Of a stretch of 64,000 bases of DNA, positions 43,083 through 51,260 are shown in pieces. Made by a program: the position numbers and the translations under genes. Position 1 is the first letter of the stretch. Every line of letters starts with the position of its first letter. The stretch covers positions 1 through 64,000 of the forward strand of contig CAMTMC010000009.1 of the NCBI GenBank assembly GCA_947073515.1. Reading direction: 5' to 3'. The notes beneath the pieces were generated by a model. It saw only the letters and a list, made by a program, of their open reading frames with translations, was not told the origin of the DNA and ran no database searches. This stretch comes from an uncultured bacterium (lineage in GTDB: Bacteria; Bacillota; Clostridia; Oscillospirales; Oscillospiraceae).

Positions 43083-43748
43083 ATGGACTACAAACAGCCA
43101 TTAGACGCGTACCTGTCCACCTGCGCGGGCGGCGTCTTAAACGTGTTCTACGAGATCTATCAGATCATCAAATCCGTAGAACCCGATTCCCAGCCAGAGG
43201 CGGTCATGTACTTGGTTGACACCCTGGATCAATCCCACAGCGACGAATCCCATGAGGTCACAAAAGATTATTATACGGAAAAGCAGCTCAATGCCGCGCG
43301 GGAAAAATTCCGCAAAAAGAAAATCCGCACCCTGATCGCCCAGGAGGCGAACGAGGCCTCCAAAAACAATGTGCCTCCCATCGGCTTCTACCGGAATATC
43401 TGGGGCAAGCTGACTTCTTACTGCAAAAATGACCGGGAAGCCGCGTATGTTTTATTCACCTTGGTGGATCACAGGCTCATCCCGTACCGCAGTGTTGGAA
43501 TCGGCGTCTCTATGTCGGACGAGGAATACGAGGCGTGCGTACAGAAAATTGGAGACACCGTTTTTTGGGATACCATGTACATCTTCCAGCTGAATTACGA
43601 GCAAAAAACCCAGTACGCCTCCCTTTTAGTGGACAAATTGCTGGCCCTGGAGGACAGGAACCTGCAAACAGTCTACATGTCTCTGATCCTGAAGATCGTT
43701 GAGAAGAATATGCGGGACCGCCTGAAATCTTCCATCGAGGACGCGTAA
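43083..43748 (+). CDS. Helical protein of unknown function (unknown operon, gene 4)
   Basis: The ATG at 43,083 follows GAGGTGATT. The 221-residue soluble protein appears wholly helical, with a basic segment (AAREKFRKKKIRTLIAQEAN) and a C-terminal half rich in amphipathic helices (YASLLVDKLLALEDRNLQTV). I recognise no domain or catalytic motif. It is followed by a strong terminator, which closes the operon. Confidence 0.65.
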   Translation: MDYKQPLDAYLSTCAGGVLNVFYEIYQIIKSVEPDSQPEAVMYLVDTLDQSHSDESHEVTKDYYTEKQLNAAREKFRKKKIRTLIAQEANEASKNNVPPIGFYRNIWGKLTSYCKNDREAAYVLFTLVDHRLIPYRSVGIGVSMSDEEYEACVQKIGDTVFWDTMYIFQLNYEQKTQYASLLVDKLLALEDRNLQTVYMSLILKIVEKNMRDRLKSSIEDA

Positions 43749-43763
43749 ATACCGGGAAGGCAG

Positions 43764-43798
43764 GAGCGCCGCCGGGCCCAGGCCCGCGGCGCTCTTTT
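43764..43798 (+). terminator. Terminator of the unknown operon
   Basis: GAGCGCCGC (43764-43772) pairs with GCGGCGCTC (43786-43794), with a further GGGC/GCCC pairing inside, followed by TTTT. Confidence 0.88.
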
Positions 43799-43944
43799 GT
43801 GCCGTCCGCGCCGGCCCTTGGCCGGAACCTCCTTTCCGTCCCCCAAACCAGGACGGCCCCTCTCCCCCTCACTCAGAGTTTTCCTCCATTGACGAAATCC
43901 CCCCGCTCTGCTATCCTTACACTGAGAGGAAGGGGGCCGGGGAG

Positions 43945-44847
43945 ATGATACAAGTGGACCATGTGACCTTGCGGTATCCCAATGGGAAGGGCATCCAGGA
44001 GGTGTCCTTCCAGGTCAGGGAGGGGCAGGTCATGGGCTATCTGGGCCCCAACGGCGCCGGCAAAACCACCACGATCCGCTGTCTGCTGGGCTTTTCCCGG
44101 GCGGACAGCGGCAGCTGCTCCATCGGCGGCATGGACTGCTGGCGGAAAGCCCCTGAGATCCAGCGGCTGTTGGGCTACCTCCCCGGTGAGATCGCCTTTT
44201 TGGACGGGATGACCGGCCGCCAGTTCCTGGGCTTCCTGTCCCGGACGCGGGGTGGGAGGGACGGCGTCCGCCGACGGGAGCTGGAGGAGCGCTTTGAGAT
44301 TGACCTGTCGGGAAAAATCAAACGGTACTCCAAGGGGATGAAGCAAAAAGTGGGGATCATCGCCGCCTTTATGCACGACCCCCAGGTCATCATCCTGGAC
44401 GAGCCCACCAGCGGCCTGGACCCTCTGATGCAAAACCGCTTTACCGACCTGGTGCTCAGCGAGAAAAAGCGGGGCAAGACCATCCTCATGAGCAGCCACA
44501 TGTTTGAGGAGGTAGAGAAGACCTGCGACCGGGTGGTCATCATCCGGGAGGGGCGGGTGGTTCTGGAGGACAGCATCCACGCCCTGGGGCAGAACCAGCG
44601 CAAATCCTTTTATCTCCGCCTGGCCCAGCCGGAGCAGGCCGCCCGGCTGGCGGAGCTGGGCTGTGAGGTGGCCAGCCTCCCCCCTGACCGGTTTAAAATC
44701 CAGATCCAGCAGGAGCGCCTGGGGGATCTCCTGGGCCTGCTGGCCCAGCTGGACGTGATCTCCTTTGAGAGTAAAAGCCAGAGCCTGGAGGAGATCTTCC
44801 TCCATCTCTATGGCGGGGAGGGCCCCCATGAATCTGACGCTGTTTAA
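43945..44847 (+). CDS. ABC transporter ATP-binding protein
   Basis: The 300-residue protein starts behind GGGGAG. Walker A is GPNGAGKTTT (about residues 34-43), the signature reads YSKGMKQKVG and Walker B IILDEPTSGLDP, with the H-loop ILMSSHMFEE. The KGMKQK form of the signature is common in ATPases of ABC-2 exporters. A C-terminal extension of about 80 residues follows. It overlaps the permease gene by 20 bases, and a membrane-fusion protein comes next, so the three form an exporter whose substrate is unknown. Confidence 0.92.
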   Translation: MIQVDHVTLRYPNGKGIQEVSFQVREGQVMGYLGPNGAGKTTTIRCLLGFSRADSGSCSIGGMDCWRKAPEIQRLLGYLPGEIAFLDGMTGRQFLGFLSRTRGGRDGVRRRELEERFEIDLSGKIKRYSKGMKQKVGIIAAFMHDPQVIILDEPTSGLDPLMQNRFTDLVLSEKKRGKTILMSSHMFEEVEKTCDRVVIIREGRVVLEDSIHALGQNQRKSFYLRLAQPEQAARLAELGCEVASLPPDRFKIQIQQERLGDLLGLLAQLDVISFESKSQSLEEIFLHLYGGEGPHESDAV

Positions 44848-45625
44848 GGCCGATCTGAAGGGGAATGCCCTTCTTCTGGCCATCATCGCCTACGCCATGA
44901 TGCTGTACTTCTCCGTCATCGCCTATATGTTTGATCCCGGGGACACCACCGCCATCACCAGTATGCTGGAGCTGCTGCCGGAGGGGCTGATGTCCGCCTT
45001 TGGCTTCGACTCGGTGTCCTCCAACCTCACCGGCTTCCTGGCCGACTACTACTACGGGTTCATTGTGTTCATCATCCCGCTGATCTACTGTATTGTCACC
45101 GCCAACAAGCTGGTGGCCAAGCTGGTGGACAACGGCTCCTTCTCCTACCTGCTGATGGCTCCGGTGTCCCGGCGGAGCGTCATCGTCACCAAGGGCCTGT
45201 TTTTGCTGTTCTCTATCGCCCTGCTGTTCGCCCTGCTCCATGTGGCCGGCGGGGCGGTCTGCCGGGCGCTGTTCGGCGATATGCTCAACCGGCGGGTGTT
45301 CCTGCGCCTCAATCTCAACGCCGCCCTGCTGACCATGCTGGTGGGGATGATCTGCTTTTTCTACTCCTGCCTGTTCAACGAGTCCCGGCTGTCCCTGGCC
45401 TGTTCCTCCGGGGTGACCGTCGGGTCGCTGCTGCTGTTCATGCTGGGCGGCGCCTCCCCCAAGGCGGGGTTTTTGAAGGATTTGTCCCTCTACTCCCTCC
45501 TGGATACCCAGCGGATTTTGGAGGGGGGCGGCACGGCGGGGCTAGAGGGGGTCCTGGCGGCCCTGATCCTGCTGCTGTTTCTTCTGAGCGTTCTGGTGTT
45601 CGACCGGAAAAATCTGCCCATTTAA
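44828..45625 (+). CDS. ABC-2 type permease
   Basis: The ATG at 44,828 is chosen; GGGGAGGG lies before it inside the end of the ATPase gene. The 265-residue protein has six hydrophobic helices (about 15-35, 70-90, 115-140, 155-180, 185-210 and 237-258). The segment LVDNGSFSYLLMAPVSRRSV is the cytoplasmic coupling loop typical of this family. It probably works as a dimer with the upstream ATPase. Confidence 0.87.
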   Translation: MNLTLFKADLKGNALLLAIIAYAMMLYFSVIAYMFDPGDTTAITSMLELLPEGLMSAFGFDSVSSNLTGFLADYYYGFIVFIIPLIYCIVTANKLVAKLVDNGSFSYLLMAPVSRRSVIVTKGLFLLFSIALLFALLHVAGGAVCRALFGDMLNRRVFLRLNLNAALLTMLVGMICFFYSCLFNESRLSLACSSGVTVGSLLLFMLGGASPKAGFLKDLSLYSLLDTQRILEGGGTAGLEGVLAALILLLFLLSVLVFDRKNLPI

Positions 45626-45641
45626 GCGGGGGGTGCTGACT

Positions 45642-46694
45642 GTGAACAAGAAAATACCCATACAACGGCTCATCCTGGTCCTGGCCCCTGTTCTGGCTGT
45701 GGCAGGCGCCCTAGCCCTGTACTCCCTCCTCCCCAAGGACGATCTGCTTCTTCTGGAAGGGGCTGTGGAGATCCCCTCCGCCACCTGCTTCGCCCCGGTG
45801 AGCGGACGGGTGGAGTCCGTCCTGGTCCAGGCCGGGCAGCGGGTGGAGCGGGGCCAGGTGCTGGCCGCCCTGGACGACAGGCCAGTGGATGACCAGGCGG
45901 CCCTGCTGAGGCAGACCCTGGCCATCAAAGAGGCCCGGCTCCAGCAGCTGAAGACCCCCCTGGAGTTGGACGCCCAGCAGGCCGCCCGCCGGGCGGCCCA
46001 GGACAACGTCTCCCTGTGGCGGGAGAACCTGGCCCAGGCCCAGGCCGCGCTGGCCTCGGCCCGGCAGGCCCTGGCGGAACAGCAGGCCCTCTATGACGCC
46101 GGCACCATCTCCCGGGCCGAGCTGCGGCAGTATGAACAGGCGGAGCAGGCGGCCCAGTCCCAGACGGTCACCACCCAGGCCCAGCTGTCCGCCGCCCAAA
46201 ACAGCGTGGATGCCATCTCCCTGCCCACTGTGGATGAGCTGGCGGTGGCCGCCGCCCAGGCCGATGTGGGCCTGACCCGGCTCCAGATTGAACAGCTGGA
46301 GCGGGGACGGGAGGACTACCTGATCCGGGCGGCGGCGGACGGGGTGGTCCTCAGCTCCAGCCTGGAGGCCGGCGCCACCGTGGCCGCTGGCCAGGGGGTC
46401 TTCCAGCTGTCCAGCGAGGACCGGCAGCACGCCGTGTTCTACCTGCCCCAGGACTGCCTGTCCCAGGTGGCCTTTGGGGATGAGCTGCCCCTGTTCCTCC
46501 AGGGGAGCCAGGAGGAGGCGGCCCGGGGCCGGGTCACATACATAGACCTCCAGGCGGTCTACCCCCCGGAGGACTACGAAAATGACAGCAACCGGAACCA
46601 GCGCAGCGTCAAAATCAAGGTTGAGCTGACCTGCGGAGGCCCCTTCGCCATCGGCCAGCCGCTGTTCCTCCGCCTGGCGGCCAGCCGGGGGTAA
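45642..46694 (+). CDS. HlyD-type membrane-fusion/adaptor protein
   Basis: The start is a GTG at 45,642. The 350-residue protein has one N-terminal membrane anchor (about 9-29), the first half of a lipoyl domain (SGRVESVLVQAGQRVERGQV), a long coiled coil (about 85-190; Gln/Ala-rich) and the second half of the lipoyl domain (LIRAAADGVVLSSSLEAGAT), then a beta-barrel part. Such adaptors stabilise ABC exporters and guide the substrate across the wall. It follows the permease gene by 16 bases. Confidence 0.9.
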   Translation: MNKKIPIQRLILVLAPVLAVAGALALYSLLPKDDLLLLEGAVEIPSATCFAPVSGRVESVLVQAGQRVERGQVLAALDDRPVDDQAALLRQTLAIKEARLQQLKTPLELDAQQAARRAAQDNVSLWRENLAQAQAALASARQALAEQQALYDAGTISRAELRQYEQAEQAAQSQTVTTQAQLSAAQNSVDAISLPTVDELAVAAAQADVGLTRLQIEQLERGREDYLIRAAADGVVLSSSLEAGATVAAGQGVFQLSSEDRQHAVFYLPQDCLSQVAFGDELPLFLQGSQEEAARGRVTYIDLQAVYPPEDYENDSNRNQRSVKIKVELTCGGPFAIGQPLFLRLAASRG

Positions 46695-46842
46695 TCCTGG
46701 CCGGAATCCCACCGGGCGGCCCCGGCCTATCTTTTCACAGTTTATTCACCCATTCCCCCGGCGATTCCAGTATCATAGACCTGGCGTATCTCCTACATCA
46801 CAGCGGGGCATGGCCCCGCCTCAAAAGAAAGGGTACTGCTGT

Positions 46843-47430
46843 ATGAAAGTCAAAAAGTCTCTCTCGCTCCTCCTGTGTACGGCCCTGGCCCTGGCCCTGC
46901 TGGCCGGGTGCTCCAAAAAATCCGCCGGCGGCTCCAGCGGTTCGGCCAGCGGCTCTGGCAGCGGGGCCGGCGGCCCGTTCTCCTCCTTCACCGCCGATAC
47001 TCTGGACGGCGGGACCTTCTCTCAGGACGAGATCCAGGCCAAGGATCTCACCATCATCAACTTCTGGGGGATGTTCTGCAACCCCTGCCGGGCCGAAATG
47101 CCCGACCTGGCGGCCTACGCCAAGGCCCTGCCGGACAATGTCCAGCTGATCACCATCTGTATCGACGCCTTGGACGACCTGGAAGGCACCCAGGAGTTTT
47201 TGGACTCCTGCGGCTATGAGGGAGTCACCCTGGTGAACGGGGACGAAACCTTTATTTCCATTACCAGCACCATACAGGCCTTCCCCACCACTATCTTTGT
47301 GAACAGCCAGGGGGAGATTGTGGGGGATACCATTGAGGGCAACTGGGGCAACCTGGCTGAGTCCTACACCGAGGCCGCCAACAAGGTGCTGAAGGCGGAG
47401 GGAAAGGCGGAGTTCAGCCTTGAAGAGTAA
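46843..47430 (+). CDS. TlpA/ResA-like thioredoxin-fold lipoprotein
   Basis: The ATG at 46,843 is chosen because the lipoprotein signal begins there (MKVKKSLSLLLCTALALALL, lipobox LLAGC). A Ser/Gly spacer follows, then a redoxin domain with the active site CNPC in FWGMFCNPCRAEMPDLAAYA and the cis-Pro region FPTTIFVN. Exposed on the outer face of the membrane, it would reduce or exchange disulphides of surface or haem proteins. The next two genes (a CXXC mini-protein and a polyferredoxin membrane protein) would supply electrons from inside the cell. Confidence 0.92.
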   Translation: MKVKKSLSLLLCTALALALLAGCSKKSAGGSSGSASGSGSGAGGPFSSFTADTLDGGTFSQDEIQAKDLTIINFWGMFCNPCRAEMPDLAAYAKALPDNVQLITICIDALDDLEGTQEFLDSCGYEGVTLVNGDETFISITSTIQAFPTTIFVNSQGEIVGDTIEGNWGNLAESYTEAANKVLKAEGKAEFSLEE

Positions 47431-47563
47431 GCTCCGCTGGGTCCCCATTGGCGTGCTGGCGGCGGCGGTGATGAGCGTGGCCGTTGGCGCCGCCGGCGGG
47501 GAACCCCGGGAAGTTCTGGGAAAGGCGGTGCGGATATGCCTGGAATGTATCGGGATCGGGTAA
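47420..47563 (+). CDS. CD1871A-type CXXC mini-protein
   Basis: A 47-codon frame starts with a TTG overlapping the end of the TlpA-like gene and ends at a TAA inside the start of the next gene. It encodes one membrane helix (VPIGVLAAAVMSVAVGAA) followed by VLGKAVRICLECIGIG. The ICLECIGIG ending is the hallmark of a small family known from Clostridia and placed between thioredoxin-like lipoproteins and 4Fe-4S membrane proteins, exactly as here. It probably relays electrons or disulphides across the membrane. Gene finders usually miss it because of its size and TTG start. Confidence 0.8.
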   Translation: MKSKLRWVPIGVLAAAVMSVAVGAAGGEPREVLGKAVRICLECIGIG

Positions 47564-48462
47564 GAGGGGCGAAGGGGCCCCGGCTCTCCTTCCAGCGCAA
47601 AACGCAGCTGCTGTCCGCCGCCCTGTTCAACGGTTACGCCATCGGCTTTCAGAAGGGGAAAATTTTTACCGGCGGCGCCAAGGCGGTCTGCGTCCCCGTG
47701 CTCAACTGCTACTCCTGCCCGGGAGCTCTGGGGGCCTGCCCCATCGGCTCCCTCCAGGCGGTGCTGGGGGGACGGAAAAACTTCCCCTTTTACGTGCTGG
47801 GGACACTGATGCTCTTCGGCGTGGTTCTGGGCCGGGCGGTGTGCGGGCTGCTGTGCCCCTTTGGGCTGGTCCAGGACCTGCTGCACAAAATCCCTGTGCC
47901 CAAGGGCAAGGTGCCCCCCCGGATCGACCGCCCCGCCCGGTATGTCAAGTACGGCGTCCTTCTGGTGATGGTCATCCTGCTCCCGGCCCTCGCCCCCACG
48001 GGGACGGGCATCGCCTCCCCCTATTTCTGCAAGTACATCTGCCCCGCCGGGACCCTGGAGGGCGGAGTCCCCCTGCTGCTGATGAACCCCAACCTGCGCA
48101 GGGCGCTGGGATCGCTCTTCCATTGGAAAGCCCTGGTGCTAGCGGCTGTCCTGGGGCTGTCCACCGTCATCCACCGCCCGTTCTGCAAGTATCTGTGCCC
48201 TCTGGGGGCTTTCTACGCCCTGTTCAACCGGTTCAGCTTTTATCAGATGGGCCTGGACAGGGGCAAGTGCGTGGGCTGCAAGCAGTGCGAGCGCTCCTGC
48301 CCCATGGATGTGGAGGTCACGAAACACATTAACAGCCCTGAGTGCATCCGCTGCGGGAAGTGCAAGTCCCTCTGCCCCACTGGGGCCATCTCCTCCGGCT
48401 TTTCCTGCCGTGCCACGGGAAAGGTGGAGGGGGCACAAAAAGAATCCTCTGGTTTCAACTGA
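47536..48462 (+). CDS. Polyferredoxin-type membrane protein (4Fe-4S, NapH/CcoG-like)
   Basis: The 308-residue protein starts at ATG 47,536 or 47,545, inside the previous mini-gene. It has about four membrane helices with paired cysteine motifs between them (NCYSCPGALGACP; CGLLCPFG; CKYICPAG; CKYLCPLG) and two C-terminal ferredoxin motifs, CVGCKQCERSCP and CIRCGKCKSLCP. Proteins of this type move electrons across the membrane. Together with the mini-protein and the TlpA-like lipoprotein it forms a likely extracytoplasmic reductive pathway. The stop codon lies inside the terminator stem. Confidence 0.9.
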   Translation: MPGMYRDRVRGAKGPRLSFQRKTQLLSAALFNGYAIGFQKGKIFTGGAKAVCVPVLNCYSCPGALGACPIGSLQAVLGGRKNFPFYVLGTLMLFGVVLGRAVCGLLCPFGLVQDLLHKIPVPKGKVPPRIDRPARYVKYGVLLVMVILLPALAPTGTGIASPYFCKYICPAGTLEGGVPLLLMNPNLRRALGSLFHWKALVLAAVLGLSTVIHRPFCKYLCPLGAFYALFNRFSFYQMGLDRGKCVGCKQCERSCPMDVEVTKHINSPECIRCGKCKSLCPTGAISSGFSCRATGKVEGAQKESSGFN

Positions 48463-48478
48463 AACCAGAGGATTTTTC
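48443..48478 (+). terminator. Terminator overlapping the polyferredoxin stop codon
   Basis: AATCCTCTGGTTTC (48443-48456) pairs with GAAACCAGAGGATT (48461-48474) around AACT, followed by TTT. The TGA stop spans the loop and second arm. The minus-strand kinase gene ends 32 bases further on. Confidence 0.88.
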
Positions 48479-48509
48479 ATGGCTTTGAACCGCCGGCGTC
48501 TGGGGCCGC

Positions 48510-51233
48510 TTACGCCGCCTCGCCCTGCTTGGGGGGCCGGACGGCGGAGGCCGCCGCCTCATCCTTTCTCATAAACAGCAGGCCAAACGACCCGGGCCCG
48601 CAGTTGCACGCCACGGCGGAGGACGCCTTTTGCAGGTAAACCCGCTCAAACGGGCAGTACTGGCGCACCAAATTCTGGATATACTGTAGCTTCTCCTCAT
48701 CCAGCCCGGAATATGTGATGAACAAAATCCGCCGGTCGATGCTCCGTGTCTCCTGAAGCACCCGCTTGACATATTTCTTTGCGACATTGGCGAAGTTGCC
48801 GATCTCCACACCCCGCACTCCCATCCTGCTCTTTCTCAGCCCAAGTATCGGATGGAGCAGCAAAGCGTCACAGAGGATCTGGATCCGTTTTGAGAGACGT
48901 CCAGACTGGCACATCATGTGGGTGTCATTGATGATAAAGGCGGAGGAAATGAAATGCTCCATCCGTTTGACCAACGCAATGATCTCTGTCTTCGAGGCAT
49001 GATATTCCGCCATCTGGGCCGCGTACAGCACAGCCAGCCCCATACTGCTGGAGAGATGCCCGGAGTCGATCACAGAGACATTATCAAAGGATTTCGCCGC
49101 CTCCACGGCGTTTTGGAAGCCCGAGCTGACATGCTTGGCCATCGTGATATGGATCACATTCTGCGCCTCCGTCAGCTTTTCCGCAAAAAACCGCTCGTAA
49201 TCCTCCACGTCAGGGGGCTGGGAGTACCCCTTCCGCCCCTTTGCGATATGCCCCAGCAGCTCATCCGGCTTCAACTCCCGGCCATCCAGGAACCGGCCCT
49301 CATCTGTACAGACATAGTATGGGCATACAGAGATCCCAAAGGTCTTAATCAGGGATTCCGGGAGGTCACACACGCTGTCCGTTGTGACCAAAACAGACCG
49401 CCTCTTGGCCTGTTCAAAAATCAGGACATCCTTTTCCAGCTCTGACTGGCTGGCGTCCTCACACTGGCGCACCAGCTCCTTTGGCAGAATGTTCAGCACA
49501 GCCGCCTCCAGCAGCGCGCCGCTGACCGGCTTGGCCAGATAGCCGCTGAACCCCTCCTTCCGGTAGAGCTGCTGGTTGTCGCTGCCGGCGTTGGCGGTCA
49601 GGGCCACCACAGGGACATCCTGGCACATCCCCCCCGGCTGTTTGCGCAGGGCGTGGAGGCACTCAATCCCGTCCATCTCCGGCATTAAATGATCCATTAA
49701 AATGCAGTCATAGTAGTGGTTCTGGGTCAGCTTCAGGCACTCAATCCCGCTGGCGGCGGTGTCGATCTGGACCTTGGTCTCCGCCAGCAGCTTCGTCACC
49801 ACGGTCAAGTTCATCTCGTTGTCGTCCACCACCAGGATATGGGCGTCCGGCGCCTCAAAGCTCTGCCGGTAGGTCCCCTCGTTATGGAGCTTTACCCGGG
49901 AGTCCAGCGTAAACCGCCCCAGCGCTTTCTCATCCACGATATCCTGCTCCAGCGTGACAATGAACTTCGAACCCTTCGTGTAGACACTGTTTACGCTGAT
50001 CTCGCCGCCCATCAGCTCCACCAGCTGGTGGACAATGCTCAGCCCCAGCCCGGTCCCCTCAATGTGGCGGTTTTTCTCCTCGTCTACCCGCCGGAAGGCA
50101 TTAAACAGGTAGGGGATATTCTCCTTTTTCACCCCCTGCCCGGTATCCTCCACAGAGTACCAGACCCGCACCCGGTTCACGCCCTGACGCTCACAGCGGA
50201 CGGAGAGGGTAACAGAGCCCTCGCTGGTGTATTTCACCGCGTTGTTCAGCAGGTTGATGAGAATCTGCTTGATCCGCACCTCATCTCCGCAGAGCATGCT
50301 CGGGATGGACGGATCTACCTGCAGCTTGAACTCCAGGCCCTTCTCCCTGGCTTTAATCCAGATCATATTGACAATCTCGGAAAAGAGCGTCCCCGTCTCA
50401 TAGGAGGTATTGATGATCTCCATCTTGCCCGACTTGATTTTGGATATGTCCAGGATGTCGTTGATCAAAGTGAGCAGCAGTTTGCTGGCCCCCTGGATAT
50501 TCCTGGCGTTCTCCGCCACCTCCTCCGGGATGTCCCCCCGCAGGGTGATCTCATTCAATCCGATGATCGTATTGATGGGGGTGCGGATCTCGTGGCTCAT
50601 GCTGGAAAAGAAGTGGTTCTCCGCCTGGTTCAGCTCCTCAATCTCCTTTTTCTGCTGCTGGGTGAGGGCGTTTTCCTCCTCATACATCCGGTTCAGGAAC
50701 ATGAGCAGCACACTGGTGAGCAGTCCCACCATGACCATGGAGAAGGCGGAGTCCATAAAGGAGCTCTGCTGCGTGCTCAGGGCGGCCAGCTCCGGGTACT
50801 TGTAAGCGATGCCATAGCAAATCAGTGTCTCCGCCGCGCACAGCACAAAAAACACGGCCATGCGCTTCCCCTGCAGGGTGATGCAGACGTAGATAAAACA
50901 GAACACAAACCACTCCGGCACCCCGCTGTAAAATCCGCCCGCTGTAAAGAATGTAAAAGGAAACAGCACCAGCTGCAACACCACAATGACCGTGGCCCCC
51001 GTCTGGATCCGCCCCTTCCGGATGCTGATCCGCACGATTTCCGTGACGATCACCAGGCTTACCACCAGAACGGCGATATTCAAGAGATCCCTGCCCATGG
51101 GCAAGGTAAAGATCAGCGCTACCATGAAGATCGCCGTGGCGATACGGAACATCCGCTCCTGTAAGCTGATCCTATGGTCAAAGATGATATCAAACCATTT
51201 TTTAATCACACAAATTCCCGCTCCTTCCAACAT
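48510..51233 (-). CDS. Hybrid histidine kinase-receiver fused to a DegV lipid-binding domain
   Basis: The 907-residue protein has an N-terminal membrane part of about six helices (30-180), a kinase core with His214 (SMSHEIRTP), an ATPase domain with GTGLGLSIV (about 393-401), a receiver with phospho-acceptor Asp514 (ILMDHLMPEMDG) and Lys568, and from about residue 613 a complete DegV domain: VLVTTDSVCDLPESLIKTFG, then SSGFQNAVEAAKSF and, near the end, VACNCGPGSFGLLF. DegV proteins bind one long-chain fatty acid; in FakB they present it to the kinase FakA. Here the domain could let fatty-acid status tune the phosphorelay. The start may instead be GTG 51,209, which has better spacing behind AAGGAG. 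Confidence 0.9.
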   Translation of the reverse strand: MLEGAGICVIKKWFDIIFDHRISLQERMFRIATAIFMVALIFTLPMGRDLLNIAVLVVSLVIVTEIVRISIRKGRIQTGATVIVVLQLVLFPFTFFTAGGFYSGVPEWFVFCFIYVCITLQGKRMAVFFVLCAAETLICYGIAYKYPELAALSTQQSSFMDSAFSMVMVGLLTSVLLMFLNRMYEEENALTQQQKKEIEELNQAENHFFSSMSHEIRTPINTIIGLNEITLRGDIPEEVAENARNIQGASKLLLTLINDILDISKIKSGKMEIINTSYETGTLFSEIVNMIWIKAREKGLEFKLQVDPSIPSMLCGDEVRIKQILINLLNNAVKYTSEGSVTLSVRCERQGVNRVRVWYSVEDTGQGVKKENIPYLFNAFRRVDEEKNRHIEGTGLGLSIVHQLVELMGGEISVNSVYTKGSKFIVTLEQDIVDEKALGRFTLDSRVKLHNEGTYRQSFEAPDAHILVVDDNEMNLTVVTKLLAETKVQIDTAASGIECLKLTQNHYYDCILMDHLMPEMDGIECLHALRKQPGGMCQDVPVVALTANAGSDNQQLYRKEGFSGYLAKPVSGALLEAAVLNILPKELVRQCEDASQSELEKDVLIFEQAKRRSVLVTTDSVCDLPESLIKTFGISVCPYYVCTDEGRFLDGRELKPDELLGHIAKGRKGYSQPPDVEDYERFFAEKLTEAQNVIHITMAKHVSSGFQNAVEAAKSFDNVSVIDSGHLSSSMGLAVLYAAQMAEYHASKTEIIALVKRMEHFISSAFIINDTHMMCQSGRLSKRIQILCDALLLHPILGLRKSRMGVRGVEIGNFANVAKKYVKRVLQETRSIDRRILFITYSGLDEEKLQYIQNLVRQYCPFERVYLQKASSAVACNCGPGSFGLLFMRKDEAAASAVRPPKQGEAA

Positions 51234-51260
51234 GGCTCTCAGGAAATACGCTGGAACAGG

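Noticed and set aside
41975-43748. Calling the unknown operon a phage-defence system
   Set aside because: No nuclease, nucleotide-cyclase, NTPase or pore-effector motif was visible, and the neighbours are metabolic; I report it only as an uncharacterised operon.
49716-51164. A 482-codon plus-strand frame opposite the DegV-fused kinase
   Set aside because: His/Gln/Leu-rich shadow of a gene with clear kinase, receiver and DegV motifs.
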